Part shown: positions 1-9,796 of the stretch, piece by piece | Numbering within the stretch: the stretch's first letter is position 1 | How the letters are laid out: every line of letters starts with the position of its first letter | DNA from: CAZVGZ01 sp964627605 | GTDB lineage: Bacteria; Latescibacterota; MWCZ01; CAZVGZ01 | Length of the DNA stretch: 35,302 bases | Assembly: GCA_964627605.1 (NCBI GenBank) | Contig: CAZVGZ010000035.1 | Coordinates: forward strand, 1 to 35,302 | Reading direction: 5' to 3' | The notes under the pieces: model-generated | The model's input: only the letters and a program-made list of their open reading frames with translations | Told to the model about the DNA's origin: nothing | Databases searched by the model: none | Position numbers and translations under genes: made by a program

Positions 1-244
1 ACCACGCGATCGACAACACGAGAATATCGGGGCAAATCCGACCCTGTCAAGTGTATAAGATGTTGAAAAATATAGCACTAAGTGGCACGTAGTGGAATTT
101 GGTGACACGTTATTATTTGGATACAGATAAACCCATCAAACCGCCGAAACTAAGGCGGATAAGCTATTTGATCCTGCTGCCGCCGACCGGTGTACATTCA
201 TCTTCATCCGATTCTGGGTAGACGACAAGAAAAGCGGAGCAGCG
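1..244. other. Leading stretch with no recognisable gene
   Basis: I see no coding frame with family resemblance here. The stretch precedes the ceramidase-like gene and presumably holds its promoter, but no convincing -35/-10 pair stands out. Confidence 0.4.
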
Positions 245-1540
245 ATGGGTCTAAGAGTTGGCACCGCGAAAGTGGATATCACGCCACCTATCACAATGCC
301 CTACTTGGGATTCGTCCCACGTCAGGCGCAGTTCGGTGGCGTACACGATCGTCTATATGCCAGGACGGTAGTCGCCGATGACGGTTAGAGTTCGGTTGCG
401 CTGGTTGTCGTTGATGCCATCGTGGTCGCCGACGGTTTGTTGGGCTCGAATAGCCGATCAGCCGACGAGGTGCGCCAAAGAGCGGCTGTGGGTAGCGGAA
501 TAAAATCCGAAAACATCATGGTCGCCGCGACGCACACGCACTCAACCCCGGAAACCTCTGGGATAACCGATGTGGCTGATTGGGTGGGGATGAGCGAATG
601 GGTGGAGAGTTGGCTTGATGGTATTGCGCAAGCGGTTATCGAGGCGTCGGGACATCTCCGTCCGGCCCGCATTGCATGGGGGCGCACCGAAGTCGCTGGT
701 CTTGCGTGCAACCGACGAGATGTTCTACGCCCCACCCCGGGCTTTCTGGATCAAAACGCTGATGTTGTAATGTTTGAAGGTGAGGACTCCGACTGGAAAA
801 CGATTGTTTTTGGTTTCGCTTGTCACCTCGTCACAGTGCAGGTGCAGCCACTTGTCTCTGCCGACTTTCCAGGTGTCGCGATGGCTACTGTCGAAAACGA
901 TCTGGATGGTGAGGTCTTTTCCATGTATCTGCAGGGAGCGTGCGGAGACGTAAATCCGGTGTGCGGGCACTCAGGCAGTTGGTCCGATGTTGAGGTCAAC
1001 GATCGTCTGCTTGGTGACGCGGTGACAGCCTGTGCCTGCGATCTGCTTGCAGGCGACCACGCAGTCGGTTTGGAGACTGTCGAATCGGTGTCGGTAGTCG
1101 TCGAGCTTCCGAGCCGGCAACTTCCTGATCTTGGGCCGATTGAGGCTGAATGGATGGAATCAAAGCGGTTGGCAGATGGTGGTGACGCCGATGCCGCCCG
1201 CCGGGCGACGACTCTGTATGAGCAGATCAAGCGGATAAGGATGGGCGAAAAACCGATCTCAGCGGAGCTACAGGTGTTAAGACTTGGCCCTCTGGCGATA
1301 GTCGGAATCCCTGGCGAACTGTGTGCCGACCTGGGTCAAGAGATACGCCAAAAGTCAGCAGCGCCGTTTACAGTTCTCTCCCTATACTCCAACGGTTATC
1401 TGGGGTACAACGCTTCTCTGGTAGACCACGCCCTTGGAGGTTATGAGGTGGGTTTGGGACGGTAGGCGATGGTTGGGCTCGAAACGCCTCAGATAGTTGT
1501 GAACACGGTCTTGGAGCAGCTTGACTGGTCGCAATCGTGA
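245..1540 (+). pseudogene. Neutral/alkaline ceramidase-like hydrolase, interrupted by two in-frame TAG codons
   Basis: One continuous frame from ATG 245 to TGA 1538-1540 gives about 431 codons. It resembles the bacterial neutral/alkaline non-lysosomal ceramidase-like family, zinc hydrolases that cleave amide-linked lipids. Visible hallmarks are the N-terminal VGTAKVDITPP segment, the metal-site-like AATHTHSTPETSG block, the LQGACGDVNP motif, and the C-terminal SNGYLGY...GGYEVG block. Two TAG codons lie in this same frame, at 386-388 (codon 48) and 1463-1465 (codon 407). The family pattern continues on both sides: DDG then SSVALVVVDA at the first, and GYEVGLGR then AMVGLETPQIVV at the second. 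The gene is therefore a pseudogene, carries two sequence errors, or is read through. TAG is also an ordinary terminator for several intact genes here, so a general code change is unlikely. The biological substrate is unknown; many homologues are annotated by similarity only. Confidence 0.75.
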
Positions 1541-1669
1541 TGACAAGCCTCTATCACCTCCACCGACTGCGGAAGGTTTGGCGAGCCAGCCTGTTTTTTA
1601 CTAAGGAGATAGGGGAGTCCTCAATCCTGCAAAAACACACCAACCACCCTTGACGACAGCATATAGAAA
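1541..1669. other. Intergenic gap before metH
   Basis: The gap contains an AAGGAGATAGGGGAG purine run around 1601-1616, but this is about 55 bases upstream of the metH ATG, too far to be its ribosome site. I looked for a cobalamin or SAM riboswitch signature and found none I could support. Confidence 0.3.
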
Positions 1670-4600
1670 ATGTCCAGTATACTAGACGAATTCAAAAAAA
1701 GGACCGTGGTGTTCGACGGCGCGATGGGCACTTCCATACAGAACTACGACCTCTCGGTCTCCGACTTCGGTGGGAAGCCAGGTGCCAACGACTACCTGGT
1801 CCTCACCAAGCCCCAAGTAATCAAAGAGATACACGAAAGCTTTTTTGATGCTGGGTGCCAGGTCGTAGAGACCTGCACTTTTCAAAGCACCCGTCCGCGA
1901 TTGGAAGAGTGGGGGATCGGTGACAGGACGGTGGAACTGAACAGAACCGCCGCCGAGATCGCAAGAAATGCTGCCAGAGGCAGGTACTCTCCTGATTTCC
2001 CGACATTTGTCTCCGGCTCGATGGGGCCCACCGGGTTTCTGCCTTCCACCGACGACCCGGAACTGGGAAGCGTTTCTTACGAGCAGCTGTTTGGATGGTT
2101 TCACGAGCAGGCGTTGGCTCTAATCGACGGCGGGGTCAACTGTTTTCAGATAGAGACCTCGCAGGATATGCTTGAGGCCAGGGCCGCCATCGCGGCGTGC
2201 CGAGAGGCGTGTAGCGACGCATCCACGGACCTGCCTGTAATAGCTCAGGTGACACTGCTTCCCCAGAGCGGCACCATGCTCTTGGGCACCGATGTAAGCG
2301 CGGCTTTGACCACCATCGAAGCGATGGGTGCGGACGTGGTGGGCATCAACTGCTCCACCGGCCCAGACCAGATGAAAGACGCCATCCGGCTCTTGGGAGA
2401 GAGAAGCAGCCTTCCAATCACCTGCATTCCGAACGCCGGGATGCCCGACAACGTCGACGGCAATCCGGTCTATCCGCTCGAAGCGGAACCGATGGCTTTG
2501 GCGCTAAGGGAGTTCGTCGCTGAATACGGGGTCAACGGTGTCGGCGGCTGCTGCGGGACCACGCCAGCGCATATCCGCGCTTTGGTATCGACGCTCGACG
2601 ACGTCTCTCCCAAACAAAGGTCAGGAGACACACGACTGCACCTAGCCAGCGGCATGACTAGTACCGCGCTTCAACAGGAGCCTCGCCCGTTGATAATCGG
2701 TGAGAGAGTAAACGCGGTAGGCAGCCGTAAAATGAAGCGTCTTCTTCTGTCGGATGACTATGCATCAATTATGGAGATTGCGAGACATCAGGTGGACAGC
2801 GGCGCACATGTGCTCGATGTCTGTGTAGCGCTCACTGAGCGGGACGACGAATCCGAGCAGATGAGTACTGTCGTCAAACTTCTTAGCTCCGGCGTTCCTA
2901 CGCCCATCATGATCGACAGTACCGAGCCAGATGTAATCAAAAACGCTCTCATGCGGTGTCCAGGTCGCGTAATCGTCAACTCAGTCAACCTTGAGGGTGA
3001 CGGTGGGTGTGTGCATGTCGTTCTGCCGCTGGTAAAAGATCACGGTGCGGCGGTGGTCGCTCTGACAATCGACGAGACGGGGATGGCCCACACTTCGGAC
3101 CGCAAACTTGCTGTCGCAAAACGTATTCATGACATAGCTGTCGAGCGGTACGAAATAGCACCGGGCCTTCTTCTGTTTGATCCGCTCACTTTTCCGATAA
3201 CAACGGGTCAGCAGGAACTCAGAGATTCAGCGAAAGAGACTATTGAGGCGATTGGTCGAATCAAAACCGAACTCCGGGCGTGCTCACGATACTGGGCGTG
3301 AGCAATGTCAGTTTTGGTGTTGGGGAGTATGCCAGGAGCGTGCTCAACAGTGTCTTTCTTCATCACTGTATTCAGGCTGGGCTGGATGCGGCTATCGTAA
3401 ACCCTGCTCAAATAAAGCCTTACGCGGCTATTGAGCGAGTTGACCGCGAAACTACCGACAACCTGATCTACAATCGCTCTGCCGACGCTCTGGCACAGTT
3501 CATTACGCATTTTGAGAAAGCCACAGACACCGACGAGGAGCTGGCTGACTTCCGAAGCTCGATGGCCGCAGAGGACGTTGTTCATTACAGCATCGTCAAT
3601 CGTCGTCAGGAAGGGATCGAAGCAGTTCTCGACGAGTGTCTTGAGCGCCATACCGCAGTCGATGTGCTAAACAATGTCCTTCTTCCAGCGATGCAAGAAG
3701 TCGGAGAAAAGTTTGGCTCAGGCGAACTGATCCTGCCGTTCGTGTTGGAGTCGGCTCAGGTGATGAAAAAAGCCGTCGCCCACGTAGAGCCACATCTGGA
3801 CAGAGACGGTGCGATATCCAAGGGCGCGATAGTGTTGGCGACAGTGTTTGGCGATGTCCACGATATAGGCAAGAATCTCGTCAGGGCAATTCTGTCAAAT
3901 AACGGATTTGAGTGCGTAGATTTGGGCAAACAGGTGGCTGTAAGCACGGTCATCGAAACCGCTGTCGAAGTTGGCGCGACAGCCATAGGCCTCAGCGCTC
4001 TTCTTGTGTCCACCTCAAAGCAGATGGGATACGTTGTCGATGAGATGCGCAAACAGGGCTTGGATATCCCGGTTCTGGTTGGCGGGGCAGCCATCAACCG
4101 CAATTTCGCCAGAAAAATCAGCCTGTCTGACGACGAAGACCCCTATAGCGGCGGAGTTTTCTACTGCAACGACGCGTTTGAGGGGCTGTCGTTGATGAAT
4201 TCGCTCTCCAAGCCTGACAGACGCGACGCTCTGGTAATGAAAGTTCGTCAGGATGCGGTGGACTACCAGAAACGCGACTACGTGATCGCACAGCGTGAGC
4301 GAGAGGCGAAAAAAGAGACAGATGCAGTCGCTCGGTCTGATGTCGCCCAGTTGCCCCAAATACCATCGCCGACGTTCTGGGGTGCCAGAACTGTGACTGA
4401 AGACATCGACCTCGCTCAAGTGTTCGACATGATTGACCTCAATGGGCTTTACAGGCTTAACTGGGGTATCCGCGCCGACTCGACCGAAGAGTACGATGAC
4501 CTCATCGCCAAGAAATTCGATCCGATGCGGTTGGAGTTGCAGCAAGAGTGTGTAGAAAAGGGTCATCTGGAACCCAAAATTGCATACGGATACTGGCCTG

Positions 4601-5115
4601 TCGTGTCGGACGCAAACGCCCTTAAGGTGATGTCCGCAGACGATCCAAAACGTGTTGAGTGCGTCCTTGGTTTCCCACGGCAGCCAGGAAAACAGCGGCT
4701 GTGTCTCGCTGACTATTTCCAAGGCACAGAGTCTGACACTACAGATGTCATCGCCTTTCAGGTCGTCACCGTCGGCGCGAGATCCGCCGTAGTGAGCGAA
4801 GCTCTAAACAGCGAGGGACACTATTCAAAATCGTTGTATCTCCACGGGTTGGCGGTCCAAGCCGCTGAGGCATTGGCCGAATACAACACCAGGCGGATCA
4901 GGGCAGAGCTGGGCATCTCACCCAAGAGCGGTCTCAGGTACAGCTACGGCTACCCGGCCTGCCCTGATATGGAGGAACAAAAGAAACTTTTCAGGCTTCT
5001 GGAACCAGAAAAGACCATCGGTGTTGAACTCACTGAGGGGTACCAGATGACGCCTGAAGCATCGACCAACGCGATTTTTGTTCCCCATCCAGATGCCAAA
5101 TATTACACGGTATAG
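1670..5115 (+). CDS. metH: Cobalamin-dependent methionine synthase, all four modules, one frameshift near 3270
   Basis: MetH transfers the methyl group of 5-methyltetrahydrofolate to homocysteine through cobalamin. Module order is complete. The homocysteine-binding domain (about residues 1-325) has the zinc cysteines in GINCSTGP and GGCCGTTP. The pterin-binding domain follows (about 345-600). The B12 cap and Rossmann domain carry the DVHDIG histidine-loop motif (about 3850-3870), and the AdoMet reactivation domain ends in the RYSYGYPACP region and HPDAKYYTV. A single frame break lies at about 3269-3277, where the upstream frame ends at 3301 and the downstream frame is open from 3280. Restoring one base in the CTCCGGG stretch joins the two halves as ELPGVLTILGVSNVSFG, the expected pterin-domain sequence. 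The break is in a short C/G run, so a sequencing error is more likely than a true lesion. Fused length is about 1,150 residues, normal for the family. The TAG stop at the family's normal end shows TAG works as a terminator. Confidence 0.93.
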
Positions 5116-5159
5116 AAAGCGCCACTTTGGCCGAAGCGGCAGACGAGTTTGTTTCGGTT

Positions 5160-5458
5160 GTAACCACGGCCGAGCCGAATTCCAAAGCTCCGGCGGGATT
5201 GAAATCGCAGTTAAGCCCAACCCTGGTGCATCTTTAGACTACATAGTGCCTTCGGACACCTTTGTGCGGCTAAAAGTTTTCGACGTTCAGGGTCGGCCTG
5301 TTAGGTCGATTGTCAACGCCCAAACGGCTGCTGGCAACCACCGCGCAGTCTGGGATGGACTTGACGATCGGGAGCGTCCTGCGGCCAGCGGTGTATACCT
5401 CATCCGTCTTGAAACTGATAGAGTCACCAAGACTCGAATGATGACGTTGGTAAGGTAG
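5160..5458 (+). pseudogene. Orphan FlgD/T9SS-like C-terminal Ig domain
   Basis: The frame ends in a typical FlgD-Ig or Por-secretion-like tail: KPNPGASLDYIVP, then VRLKVFDVQGRPVRSI, AGNHRAVWDGLDD, ASGVYLIRLET and MMTLVR. Such domains sit at the C-terminus of large exported proteins and act as sorting or anchoring modules. Here there is nothing of the parent protein upstream, because metH ends at 5115. The frame opens at ATG 5078, inside metH, and has no start I trust. Best read as the last piece of a deleted exported protein. A second such remnant lies at 34786-34878. Confidence 0.65.
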
Positions 5459-5512
5459 AAAAATAGGCGGAGACCCTTTTTGGAATGGGTGTTTGGGGGG
5501 TTTAGTGCACCA

Positions 5513-7813
5513 ATGTTAGCCTCAAATGTGTTGCTCGTTTTGGGTGTGCTTACCAGCTTCGCGTCTGCCGACAAACCGAGCCGTGGTGCGTTCTCATCAT
5601 CGTGGCCAAACCTGATTCGCTGGACATCCGACCCCCCAGGGCATGCTGCTGTCGCGTCCGTGCCCTTGGGGCGTGATGATCCTCTCTTTTTCACCCAGGC
5701 ACTTGAGCATGGCGCGATGCATCTGGGCGAGCACACCGTTCAAGGCCAGCCTGTGGCATGGTGGGATGCCGAGAAAACCCATCCGAGGCGGATGGTTTTA
5801 CGCTGGATAGCAGATGAGATGCCCGCCACCATCGCCAGCGATCCCAGACGTCAGGAGTCGCCGTCAGAAAACGCCGGATGGTCTTTTTCCTATCGACTTT
5901 TGGAAGGAAATACCGCTGCCGACAGCATACCTTGGCAATGGGCGCTAAGAAATGTGCCGTTGGAGCAGACCGACTACGAGATGTACCAGCTTGATCTTTC
6001 CAATCAGCAGAAACGGGTCGGACTGCGTTTGGGGGCAAGGCACGAAGACCGCATCTACTGGTGGCAGTTCGTCAGGGCCGATTGGATAAGTCGGGGTCCG
6101 GTGTGCGACATAGTTCGTGCCGGAGGTCCGATATATAACGGAGAGACCACGATTCACAGCAGCGTATATCTGGTTCTCTACAACAACGGTGTAATAGAGG
6201 CCTACTCCAATTTCGTCAACAATATGCGCGAGGGGATGGGCCGGGATTTCTCTGGCATTCCGGTGATCGCGTTCGATGTTCCAGGAGCGGTTGAGGTCAA
6301 TCACATACTCGACGGCTCTCAGTCCGTATTTGACTTGGGTTCGGTGACCATCAATATGGGTTCGTCTGCCAATTTTGCCGATGAGGAATTCCCAGCTTCG
6401 CTCAAGATCGAAAATTCGGTGGTTGTTTGGCAGCCGTGGCAGGATCAGCAGATACGGGACAAGTTTCTCATTGAGCGGGACGAGGTGCCTGAGACTCATA
6501 AGAAACACGCCCCGACTGAAGGCGGTCACGATACCTACTGGGTGACCAAGATTGGCGATGCCACCATCCCGAAAGGGGCGGCTAGAAGTGTCAGATTCAC
6601 TTTGAGTCTATCTGCCGCACCAGCTCAGGTGACCAGATATCAGGCACCAGGTTGGTGGCATGCGATCACCGGCAACCTGCCGACATCAAGCAGGCTTCCG
6701 GTTGTCTGGTGGGCGATGAGGAACGCTCTTGATCGGACGCGTTACGGTTATTTTCTAAAAACTCCAAAAGTAGCCCCGTTTGAATATGGTCGCCACAATG
6801 AGGACCACGACGGCACTCTTGCCGCCGGTATGTCGCTTCTGGGGTGGGCGGCGGACAGCACCATGTACCTAAGTAAGTCGCTTCCGCCAGCCTACTGGCA
6901 CGCCGACCTGGCGATTGACCATGTAAATTACCGTGGGCGTGAGCTCAACTACTTTAGCTGGCAGTGGATCGTGCCGCCGTATCACAGGTGGATTGAGCTT
7001 CCGTACGCATACTGGACCACCAGCGACCCATATCTGCTCGATGTCGCTCAGTTTGCAGCCGACTCCTGGTATGCGTTCGTAAAGACCAACCGGCCGCATA
7101 GACATTTTGGCCGCGACGCCTTGGCGGTGGCGGACATGCTCACCCTCTACGAGACCACCGCACAAAGGATTTACCTCGCTCGCAGCCGCGAAATGTTGGC
7201 GTTAGTTAGAGACTCATACGACCAGTGGGACATATATCGCTCTGGGCATCAGGCTGGTGCGGGTACTAACGGTGTAGGCCGCAGCGAAGATTACGACTAC
7301 ATCCCTTCGCTGCTTGCACGACTTCACGTACAGCTGCTAGAAACCGGCGCTGAGAAGATCCCCCAGAGCGAGCAAGAGGAGTCGTGGCGATTTATAAAAC
7401 GAATGGCTGAGCTGGTTCGCGATAGGCGCGGCAACGGGTGGCTCGAGCACAGGGTCAACCTTCAGTATGTCGTGTTGACAGCACTGGCCGACCGGTATCC
7501 CGATGAGGCGTCGGAGTGGATCGAGCTTCTCAAGGAGTACAACCAAGAGGTGGGGATGTCGGAACGAAAGAGCGGCTCAAAAGCCTACTCTTTCGCACTA
7601 AGCGCGCTCAAGTTCGATTCGTGGGCTTGGGGGGCAACCTGGTCGCGAGGTGAGCTTCTTGTGTCTCCCCACATGGACCTCCTGAATTCACCTGGAGCCC
7701 CTGACACAGCGGTCGTATCCACCCCTGATGGGTCAGTGACCCTGAGGGTTGTTGCCGACGCGGTTGAAGTGGTCGGCGATCCACCGTGTCGGGTCCGTAT
7801 CAGCCCAAAGTGA
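5513..7813 (+). CDS. Large exported protein of unknown function, possibly a six-hairpin-type glycosidase fold
   Basis: About 766 residues from ATG 5513. This start gives a short hydrophobic leader (MLASNVLLVLGVLTSFASA) ending in a signal-peptidase-like A-S-A site; the frame is also open to TTG 5480. The protein is rich in Trp, Tyr and His. The first half (about residues 80-370) looks beta-rich. The second half (about 390-700) has aromatic helix-like stretches such as YFSWQWIVPPYHRWIELPYAYW and AADSWYAFVKTN, with a conserved-looking HRHFGRDALAVADML block. This suggests an alpha/alpha-toroid carbohydrate enzyme, but I do not recognise the family and name no reaction. It starts just after the orphan FlgD-like tail and has no such tail itself. 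It ends in TGA 7811-7813. Confidence 0.7.
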   Translation: MLASNVLLVLGVLTSFASADKPSRGAFSSSWPNLIRWTSDPPGHAAVASVPLGRDDPLFFTQALEHGAMHLGEHTVQGQPVAWWDAEKTHPRRMVLRWIADEMPATIASDPRRQESPSENAGWSFSYRLLEGNTAADSIPWQWALRNVPLEQTDYEMYQLDLSNQQKRVGLRLGARHEDRIYWWQFVRADWISRGPVCDIVRAGGPIYNGETTIHSSVYLVLYNNGVIEAYSNFVNNMREGMGRDFSGIPVIAFDVPGAVEVNHILDGSQSVFDLGSVTINMGSSANFADEEFPASLKIENSVVVWQPWQDQQIRDKFLIERDEVPETHKKHAPTEGGHDTYWVTKIGDATIPKGAARSVRFTLSLSAAPAQVTRYQAPGWWHAITGNLPTSSRLPVVWWAMRNALDRTRYGYFLKTPKVAPFEYGRHNEDHDGTLAAGMSLLGWAADSTMYLSKSLPPAYWHADLAIDHVNYRGRELNYFSWQWIVPPYHRWIELPYAYWTTSDPYLLDVAQFAADSWYAFVKTNRPHRHFGRDALAVADMLTLYETTAQRIYLARSREMLALVRDSYDQWDIYRSGHQAGAGTNGVGRSEDYDYIPSLLARLHVQLLETGAEKIPQSEQEESWRFIKRMAELVRDRRGNGWLEHRVNLQYVVLTALADRYPDEASEWIELLKEYNQEVGMSERKSGSKAYSFALSALKFDSWAWGATWSRGELLVSPHMDLLNSPGAPDTAVVSTPDGSVTLRVVADAVEVVGDPPCRVRISPK

Positions 7814-7907
7814 CAACCGTCGCCCAAAGAATCTGGCAAATCAGGATCGCTTACCCGTACGCCGAAAAAGATGGATCAACACACCAGTCGGTCTCGACTG
7901 GCTGCTT

Positions 7908-8633
7908 TCAAGCCACTGATGGTGGGAACTTCCCTCGATATCTCAACACCTCTTTGGCTTTCGTGATGTCGTACCTCGAAGGGCTGACATCTGGCGCTAT
8001 GTGGAACGCCTCAAATGTCTCTGTGGGATGAGTCATAGCTAGTCGGTACGCCTCGGCGACGTCGTCCATGTGCGTGAACACCCAGGGGTGCGTTTTTCTT
8101 ATTTCGGCGTGTTCCTTCCACCGGTCCTGCCCTATCGGACCTGTGAGTCTTAGGGACACCGCTGACACTGGATGATCGTGGGCGTAGAGCCTGACTATCT
8201 CCTCCCCCAGGTATTTGGTTACAGCGTATGTGCCGTCCATCTTAGGCGGCGTGGCTTCGGAGATGGGGTTCGTCACATCCTGCGGTGCGGTATCGTAGAG
8301 AGACAGTGTAGACGTATAGACCAGCCGGTTGATCCCAGCGGCTTCAGTGGCCTCCAAAACGCCGCGCACGGTCTTGACGTGCAGCGTCCAACAACTGCGC
8401 TCAAATATATGCGTCGGCGCTAAGTCGTTCGCCATCACAAGATGTACCACAGCCTCAACTCCTGCCATCGCTTTTTTGAGATCGCGCTAGTTGGCTATGC
8501 TGCCCTCAATAAATTCTCCAGGCGGATTGGCTGGAGCGCGGATGTCCAACATTTTCAGATCAAACCATTTAGCCAGACGTGGACAGAGTTCACTTCCCAC
8601 TCGACCTGATGATCCGGTTACCAGTATTCGCAT
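7908..8633 (-). pseudogene. NAD-dependent epimerase/dehydratase (extended SDR), in-frame TAG at codon 49
   Basis: From ATG 8633 the minus strand reads MRILVTGSSGRVGSEL, the NAD-binding Rossmann start, then LDIRAP, the VVHLV block, YTSTLS (catalytic Ser region) and GTYAVTKYLGEE (catalytic YxxxK). It is about 241 codons, normal for short NAD-dependent epimerase or uronate-dehydrogenase-like proteins. A TAG at 8489-8487 interrupts GSIAN-RDLKKAMAG. A single G-to-A change from TGG (Trp) would produce it. An internal ATG at 8468 would give a product lacking the NAD-binding motif. The gene stands alone, divergent from the ABC permease. The sugar substrate cannot be read from the sequence. Confidence 0.75.
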
Positions 8634-8779
8634 TCTCGGTCTCCTGTCAGCTCTGTTGACCCCAGCCGTTAGAAACCCCTACAGCCACTTAGCACCACTC
8701 TCTGCTTGCGAAGCCGGGACGCCTGCAGTGACCACATGAGTGGTTAGGTTTCGGGAAAAGAAAAAGAAGCGAAGCTTCC

Positions 8780-8809
8780 TTGACTTTGGGGAGCGGGGAT
8801 AGGTATCAA
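8780..8809 (+). promoter_or_regulatory. Candidate sigma70-type promoter for the sugar permease
   Basis: TTGACT at 8780-8785 and TATCAA at 8804-8809 are separated by 18 bases, about 50 bases upstream of the permease ATG. The match is reasonable but not unique in a stretch this long. Confidence 0.35.
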
Positions 8810-8857
8810 TAGATTACGCTCTGCCTTTCGTCTAACGCCACACCCCAAGGCCCTTGC

Positions 8858-9685
8858 ATGGCCCGCACAACCCCCCTGTTTACCCGACTGTTCTGGCATG
8901 TTGGGTTGGGCTTGGGAGTGGTCGTTGTTATCGCCCCGTTTGCGTGGATGATTTCAACCTCGCTCAAACCAGTCGAAGAAATCTACTCGCTATCACTCAT
9001 CCCAGGCCAGTTCCAGTGGGGCAACTACGCAAAAGTTTTTACCACCATCCCCATGCTAAGGTTTTTGCTGAACACAGTCTTCGTCACCGCTGTGGTGATG
9101 GCTGCGAGGCTTACCATCTGCGCGATGTGCGCCTATGCGCTGGCGCGGCTCAAGTTCAAGGGCCGCGATCTTTTTTTTATGATGATGCTGGCGACGATGA
9201 TGATCCCAGGTGAAATCCAGCTTGTACCGGGCTTTGTGCTGATGAAATGGCTTGGATGGTTGGACACCTACAAAGTCCTCATCATCCCGCGCATCGAGAG
9301 CATAATAATGATTTTCCTGATGCGGCAGTTCTTTTTGACAATACCGAAGGAGTTAGAAGAAGCGGCAGTGATAGATGGATCGAACAAATTGGGGATACTC
9401 TGGCATGTCATCCTGCCGCTCTCCCGACCGGTCATCGCAGTGGTGACGCTGTTTACGTTTCAAGCGATGTGGAACGATTTCATGTGGCCGCTGATTATGA
9501 CAAACAGCACTGCTATGAAGCCGCTTCAGGTGGGGTTGGCGCTGTTAAATACCCAGCTTCGCGAGAACAACCTCAACCTATTGATGGCTGCCACGGTGGT
9601 GTCGATCCTGCCGGTATTGGTAGTGTTTCTCTCCGCCCAGCGCACGTTTATTAGGGGCATCGCCCTTACGGGAATCAAGGGCTAG
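8858..9685 (+). CDS. Carbohydrate ABC transporter permease, MalG type
   Basis: 275 residues with about six hydrophobic segments. The cytoplasmic EAA loop EEAAVIDGSNKLGILWHVILPL (about residues 165-187) contacts the ATPase. The ending, IRGIALTGIKG, is typical of MalG-family permeases. The protein would form half of an inner-membrane channel importing a sugar or glycoside. The expected MalF-type partner, binding protein and ATPase are absent from this window on both sides; moeA follows. It is therefore an orphan unless the other subunits are encoded elsewhere. It ends with TAG at the family's normal position. Confidence 0.88.
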   Translation: MARTTPLFTRLFWHVGLGLGVVVVIAPFAWMISTSLKPVEEIYSLSLIPGQFQWGNYAKVFTTIPMLRFLLNTVFVTAVVMAARLTICAMCAYALARLKFKGRDLFFMMMLATMMIPGEIQLVPGFVLMKWLGWLDTYKVLIIPRIESIIMIFLMRQFFLTIPKELEEAAVIDGSNKLGILWHVILPLSRPVIAVVTLFTFQAMWNDFMWPLIMTNSTAMKPLQVGLALLNTQLRENNLNLLMAATVVSILPVLVVFLSAQRTFIRGIALTGIKG

Positions 9686-9796
9686 CGCCCCAGAACTTAG
9701 TTCAAAGTGGCGCATGTCGGTTGATTTCGCCTCCTCATCTTTGCCAGTCGGGCAGAAGATCGCCACTCAGCATCTCACAAACGATTTTTGGGAAAT

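Noticed and set aside
1541..1669. Cobalamin riboswitch upstream of metH
   Set aside because: The gap is only about 130 bases and I found no B12-box-like sequence or supporting stems.
4015..4722. 235-codon minus-strand open frame
   Set aside because: It lies wholly antisense to the conserved B12 and activation domains of metH and has no family-like sequence.
245..8633. TAG reassigned to an amino acid throughout
   Set aside because: metH, the sugar permease, moeA, the second hsp20 and the FlgD-like tail all end with TAG at their family's normal C-terminus, and no suppressor tRNA or pyrrolysine genes are in the window. Decay or sequence error is simpler.
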